In this document: one piece after another, positions 63,529 to 64,000 of the stretch | Layout: each line of letters begins with the position of its first letter | How positions within the stretch are numbered: position 1 is the first letter of the stretch | Assembly: GCF_900101595.1 (NCBI RefSeq) | Contig: NZ_FMYY01000003.1 | Location: 1-64,000 of the forward strand | Direction of reading: 5' to 3' | Origin: Paenibacillus sp. cl123 | Lineage (GTDB): Bacteria > Bacillota > Bacilli > Paenibacillales > NBRC-103111 | Length of the DNA: 64,000 nucleotides | The notes under the pieces: model-generated | What the model was told of the DNA's origin: nothing | The model's input: only the letters and a program-made list of their open reading frames with translations | Database searches by the model: none | Made by a program: the position numbers and the translations under genes

Positions 63529-64000
63529 ATGCCAGAAGCGGTCATCGTATCGATCGTCCGCACCCCTGTCGGCAAGGCGAAAAAAGGCGGCTTCGCTCAG
63601 ACGCGGGCTGAAGACCTAGGTAAAGCGGTGCTGGAGGCCGTCATGGAACGGGCGCCGGGCCTCGGCAAGGAAGAGGTCGAGGACATCCTGATCGGCTGCG
63701 CGATGCCCGAGGGCGAGCAGGGCTTGAACTTTGCCCGCATCATGTCGCTGTACGCCGGATTCCCTGTGACGGTGCCGGCGCTCACAGTCAACCGGTTCTG
63801 CGCGTCCGGTCTGCAGTCGGTGGCGTTCGCCGCCGAGCGCATACGGGCGGGATCGGCGGATGTGCTGATCGCGGGCGGGGTGGAGAGCATGAGCCATGTG
63901 CCGATGACAGGCTTCAAGATATCGCCGCATCCGAAAATCGTGGAGCAGATGCCGGAAGTCTATATCGGCATGGGCCATACGGCCGAGGAGGTGGCCGCCC
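63529..64000 (+). CDS. fadA: Acetyl-CoA acyltransferase (3-ketoacyl-CoA thiolase), 3' end beyond window
   Basis: 157 codons from ATG at 63529, behind GCGAGGTGG. Opening MPEAVIVSIVRTPVGKAKKG and active-site C91 in VNRFCASGLQS, then GGVESMSHVPMTGFK, mark a type I thiolase. It performs the last cleavage of beta-oxidation. A 206-bp G-rich gap separates it from fadN; nothing is seen in the gap apart from loosely recurring CCGGRAGC words. Confidence 0.95.
   Translation, partial: MPEAVIVSIVRTPVGKAKKGGFAQTRAEDLGKAVLEAVMERAPGLGKEEVEDILIGCAMPEGEQGLNFARIMSLYAGFPVTVPALTVNRFCASGLQSVAFAAERIRAGSADVLIAGGVESMSHVPMTGFKISPHPKIVEQMPEVYIGMGHTAEEVAA

Noticed and set aside
1-64000. CRISPR arrays, rRNA and tRNA genes
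   Set aside because: No regularly spaced identical repeats and no tRNA-like or rRNA-like stretches were recognised on either strand.

Overview
The window looks like chromosome of a high-GC, Paenibacillus-type member of the Bacillota. The reasons are strong AGGAGG ribosome sites with many TTG/GTG starts, a c-di-AMP (ydaO-type) riboswitch before a cell-wall hydrolase, YesMN-type two-component systems, Lpl-type sugar transporters, a glnQHMP operon order and a Bacillus-type fad operator. No rRNA, tRNA, CRISPR array or intact transposon was seen.

Bases 1-39,100 are dominated by capture and breakdown of a uronic-acid polysaccharide. They hold a secreted PL8 lyase running off the left edge, GH105 and GH88 unsaturated-uronyl hydrolases, a heparinase II/III-like protein, a GH42 beta-galactosidase, a DUF2264 protein, two carbohydrate ABC import systems and AraC/YesMN-type regulators. 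One importer is split: its permeases are at 19.6-21.4 kb and a lone binding protein is at 32.5 kb. No sulfatase is seen, so an unsulfated polymer (hyaluronan-, xanthan- or other exopolysaccharide-like) is more likely than a sulfated glycosaminoglycan. Housekeeping blocks are interleaved: NlpC/P60 hydrolase, DJ-1/PfpI protein, a GAF protein with a FapA-like protein, a molybdopterin oxidoreductase, a pentapeptide-repeat protein, the glutamine importer and a Lon-like membrane protease.

Bases 39,350-42,800 hold the most unusual item: an 80-residue peptide with a nitrile-hydratase-like (NHLP) RiPP leader, a Gly-Gly site and a short tail ending in Trp. It lies directly behind a class I isoprenoid-synthase-like protein carrying DDxxD motifs. 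This has the layout of ComQ/ComX (prenylation of a Trp in a pheromone precursor) but with a different leader family. An orphan multi-pass histidine kinase is convergent with the pair.

Bases 42,900-54,600 carry sugar and central metabolism: a PfkB sugar kinase, a FAD/Rieske oxidoreductase, a neopullulanase-type GH13 enzyme, a lipoprotein, two LysR regulators, a branched-chain aminotransferase, transketolase and transaldolase. A degenerate 13-bp tandem repeat sits after the lipoprotein.

Bases 54,700-64,000 are the fatty-acid beta-oxidation region: etfA, etfB, fadR remnant, fadF, fadN and fadA, the last cut by the window edge. The FadR repressor has lost its DNA-binding half. A 3' fragment of an IS200/IS605 tnpB sits exactly where that half should be, while the FadR-type operator before fadF is intact. 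etfB and etfA are separated by about 1 kb of repeat-rich non-coding DNA.
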